From positions 1 through 7,045 of the forward strand of contig JABDLQ010000126.1 in the NCBI GenBank assembly GCA_013002925.1: a DNA stretch of 7,045 nucleotides, given 5' to 3'. This document shows positions 5,061-7,045 of this stretch, in pieces. The DNA is from Gammaproteobacteria bacterium. GTDB taxonomy: Bacteria; Pseudomonadota; Gammaproteobacteria; Steroidobacterales; SZUA-146. The first letter of the stretch is position 1. Each line of letters begins with the position of its first letter. The notes under the pieces were generated by a model. The model made no database searches. It was not told where the DNA came from and saw only the letters and a program-made list of their open reading frames with translations. The position numbers were made by a program, and so were the translations under genes.

Positions 5061-7045
5061 TCATTGAGCTGAGACCGCTGCAACTTTGGCAGGATTCTGG
5101 CTGCGCACAGCTTTGCGCAGTGCCTCCAGCAAGTCATCACTGCGATACGGTTTGCGTAAAAAACCAGTGTATCCGACGGAGTGCGGCGCGGGCTCAACTG
5201 CATCTGCTGCGTAGCCACTGCAAAAAATGATTGGAATATCAGGCCGGATACTGCGCAAGCGTGCAGAAACCTCGTTGCCGTTCATCCCCGGCATTGCGAC
5301 ATCCAGCAGAACGATATCGATGCTGTCTTTGAGGTTGGTTAATTTCCTGAGAGCGTTCTCGCCATCGGCGGCACTCTCCACCCGGCAACCCAGTCTCTCC
5401 AATATCATTTGTCCGATGCGCCGCACACCTTCGTCATCATCAACAATAAGAACCGTCTTGCTCATTGGCTTTGGCGGATGTAACGGCTCGGCAATCTTTT
5501 GTTCAGACTTCACTGACACTGGAAACAATACGGTGACGCAGGTGCCATGCCCCACCCGGCTCTCGACTTTGATAAACCCATGATGGCTCTTGATAATCCC
5601 AAGGGTCGATGCGAGGCCCAGACCGCGGCCGGTAAACTTGGTCGTAAAGAACGGGTCGAACATGCGCTCCCGGGTCTTTTCGTTCAATCCACAGCCACTG
5701 TCCGCCACATCGAAACCAACATACTGGCCGGTCGGGGGCGCCGCTCCAACCCAGTTATCGACGGCGATGTCTGCGGTCACCTCTGTCATGCGAATGGTAA
5801 CGGCGATACGACCTGGTTGATCACCAATAGATTCAGCGGCATTGGTGATCAAATTCATCACAACCTGGCGCAGCTGGGCAACGTCGCCGTCAATTTTGTC
5901 GTCCACTTCATCACAGAGTACTTCGAATTCGGTATTTTCTGAGCGCGTAACCTCGAGCAAATTACCCATCGACTCTACGAGTCGGCGAAGCTCAACCGTC
6001 TGTTTTTCAGGCTGCGACTTGCCCGCATAGGTCAGCATCTGGTCGCACAGACTGGCAGCATCGATTGCTGCAGACTGGCTCGTTTCCAGTAATTCTCGCG
6101 TGTGCCCACGAATGCTTTCGTCGTGCAGTGCGATTTCGCCATGACCTATAATAATCTGCAGCAGATTGTTGAAGTCATGCGCAATACCACCGGCCATAAC
6201 CCCGATACTTTCGAGTTTCTGTGTGTGACGAAGCTGCAACTCCATTCTGGCGCGCTCCTCCTCTTCAGATTTTCTCGCCGTAATATCCCGCGTGATTGCC
6301 AGGTGACGAGTGGGCCCGCCGTCGGGGTCGACCAACGGCACGGCGCTGGTGTCGACCCAGCGAACACCGCCCCGCAACCCATTCAACTTGAACTGAAGCG
6401 TGCATGATTTGCCAGCGATAACCTGTTCGTTGAGGTCGATAAACGCGTCGCGATACTCTTCAGCTATCAAGGAATACACGTTACTTCCGCGTACCTGGTC
6501 CAGCGACTCAGCCTCTATCATTGCCAATCCTGCTGGATTCATGTCCTCGAGCCTGCCATCGCTGGATACTATTTTGACGCATTCCGGTTCTGAATCGAGA
6601 ATGGTGCGCAGCTTGGTAGTGGTGGCATTGAGTTCGGATGTGCGGTCCGCAACTTCGCGTTCCAGATCTTGCCGGTAGGCCTTCAGGCGTTGCTCTACTC
6701 TAATACGCCTGTTTATGTGGTCTTCCAAATCACGATTGGCTTCCTGCAGTTCCCGGGTGCGATCGGCTACTTCCTGAGTAATGCGCGCAGTTTGTCCACG
6801 CAACAGGTGTAACATCGCGGCGACCAGGACCGTCAGCGCTAATGCCGCGAGCAATACGCCTGTTGGAACCCAGGTTTGAAACGCTTTTCGATAGGCACTG
6901 GTAGCGGTATACCGCAGGGCTAACTCTTGTCCTGCCCAGGTAAAGCTCGTGGTGTGACTGCGCCACAGTTTTTGGTCTGCTGCAGAATTACCGCGCTCAT
7001 TTGCACTGTCGATGAAATGTGCGGACACATAGGCTTCCGCCATTT
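5061..7045 (-). CDS. hybrid sensor histidine kinase (probable CHASE remnant-TM-coiled coil-PAS-HisKA-HATPase-REC), N-terminus cut
   Basis: At least 660 codons run off the right edge. The Met codon at 7043 is probably internal, because the part before the membrane helix looks like the end of a periplasmic CHASE-type sensor domain (W-A-G-Q-E-L-A-L-R-Y-T). Numbering from that Met: TM helix about 58-81; coiled coil 82-140 with the block E-V-A-D-R-T-x-E-L repeated at 91-99 and 130-138; PAS about 141-258; HisKA with G-G-I-A-H-D-F-N-N-L-L, phospho-acceptor H289; HATPase with N box N-L-I-T-N-A-A-E (N401), G1 D-S-G-C-G (448-452), F box F-F-T-T (465-468) and G2 G-R-G-L-G-L (472-477); receiver about 529-645 with D535-D537, phospho-acceptor D581, S609 and K631. 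All catalytic residues are present. There is no output domain, so phosphate probably goes to the fused receiver and on to an unlinked partner. The signal sensed is unknown. The stop codon is TGA at 5061. Confidence 0.93.
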   Translation of the reverse strand, partial: MAEAYVSAHFIDSANERGNSAADQKLWRSHTTSFTWAGQELALRYTATSAYRKAFQTWVPTGVLLAALALTVLVAAMLHLLRGQTARITQEVADRTRELQEANRDLEDHINRRIRVEQRLKAYRQDLEREVADRTSELNATTTKLRTILDSEPECVKIVSSDGRLEDMNPAGLAMIEAESLDQVRGSNVYSLIAEEYRDAFIDLNEQVIAGKSCTLQFKLNGLRGGVRWVDTSAVPLVDPDGGPTRHLAITRDITARKSEEEERARMELQLRHTQKLESIGVMAGGIAHDFNNLLQIIIGHGEIALHDESIRGHTRELLETSQSAAIDAASLCDQMLTYAGKSQPEKQTVELRRLVESMGNLLEVTRSENTEFEVLCDEVDDKIDGDVAQLRQVVMNLITNAAESIGDQPGRIAVTIRMTEVTADIAVDNWVGAAPPTGQYVGFDVADSGCGLNEKTRERMFDPFFTTKFTGRGLGLASTLGIIKSHHGFIKVESRVGHGTCVTVLFPVSVKSEQKIAEPLHPPKPMSKTVLIVDDDEGVRRIGQMILERLGCRVESAADGENALRKLTNLKDSIDIVLLDVAMPGMNGNEVSARLRSIRPDIPIIFCSGYAADAVEPAPHSVGYTGFLRKPYRSDDLLEALRKAVRSQNPAKVAAVSAQ

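Noticed and set aside
4961..5218. Upstream extension of fosA to a 214-residue protein starting at 5218
   Set aside because: The extra 86 residues overlap the kinase 3' end in another frame and do not resemble FosA; the internal ATG at 4960 matches the known FosA N-terminus.
5227..6678. Plus-strand frames of 62-131 residues over the kinase gene
   Set aside because: They are shadows of the kinase reading frame, in which all kinase and receiver motifs are present.

Overview
The window is about 7 kb of bacterial chromosome, or of a large replicon, in which every supportable gene lies on the minus strand. Gene content suggests a gammaproteobacterium-like, probably environmental organism: a CHASE/PAS hybrid histidine kinase, a secreted M28 peptidase, a DUF1761 membrane protein and FosA. 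This placement is inferred from the gene families; there is no rRNA or other phylogenetic marker here.

In the direction of transcription (right to left) the layout is as follows. (1) 7045-5061: a hybrid sensor histidine kinase, cut by the right window edge, with a probable sensor remnant, TM helix, coiled coil, PAS, HisKA, HATPase and receiver. (2) 4960-4574: a FosA-type fosfomycin glutathione transferase with all known metal and substrate residues. (3) A 443-bp non-coding stretch with a tRNA T-arm-like hairpin and an orphan Shine-Dalgarno. (4) 4130-3855: a small putative lipoprotein with no recognised family. (5) 3678-3229: a GNAT enzyme of the aminoglycoside 6'-N-acetyltransferase AAC(6')-I type. 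(6) 3133-2735: a VOC-fold (glyoxalase/bleomycin-resistance-like) protein. (7) A 352-bp non-coding stretch. (8) 2382-1771: a class I SAM-dependent methyltransferase, followed by a plausible intrinsic terminator. (9) 1530-463: an exported M28 zinc aminopeptidase-like protein. (10) A 333-bp non-coding stretch. (11) 129-1: the first 43 codons of a DUF1761-like membrane protein, cut by the left edge.

The genes are co-oriented but separated by about 95-445 bp, with no tight overlaps, so they look like mostly independent units, not one operon. The middle (fosA, lipoprotein, aac(6')-like, VOC) is a cluster of small detoxification or drug-modification enzymes. The fosA and aac(6')-like genes are visibly more AT-rich (about 37-43% GC in 60-base samples) than the kinase and peptidase (about 55-57%), which suggests they were acquired. 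I looked for integron attC sites to explain a same-strand array of small resistance-type genes and found no convincing ones. No CRISPR array, transposase, integrase, rRNA or complete tRNA is present. The most interesting content is this low-GC resistance islet and the structured non-coding DNA around it; I do not see a clearly new multi-gene system.
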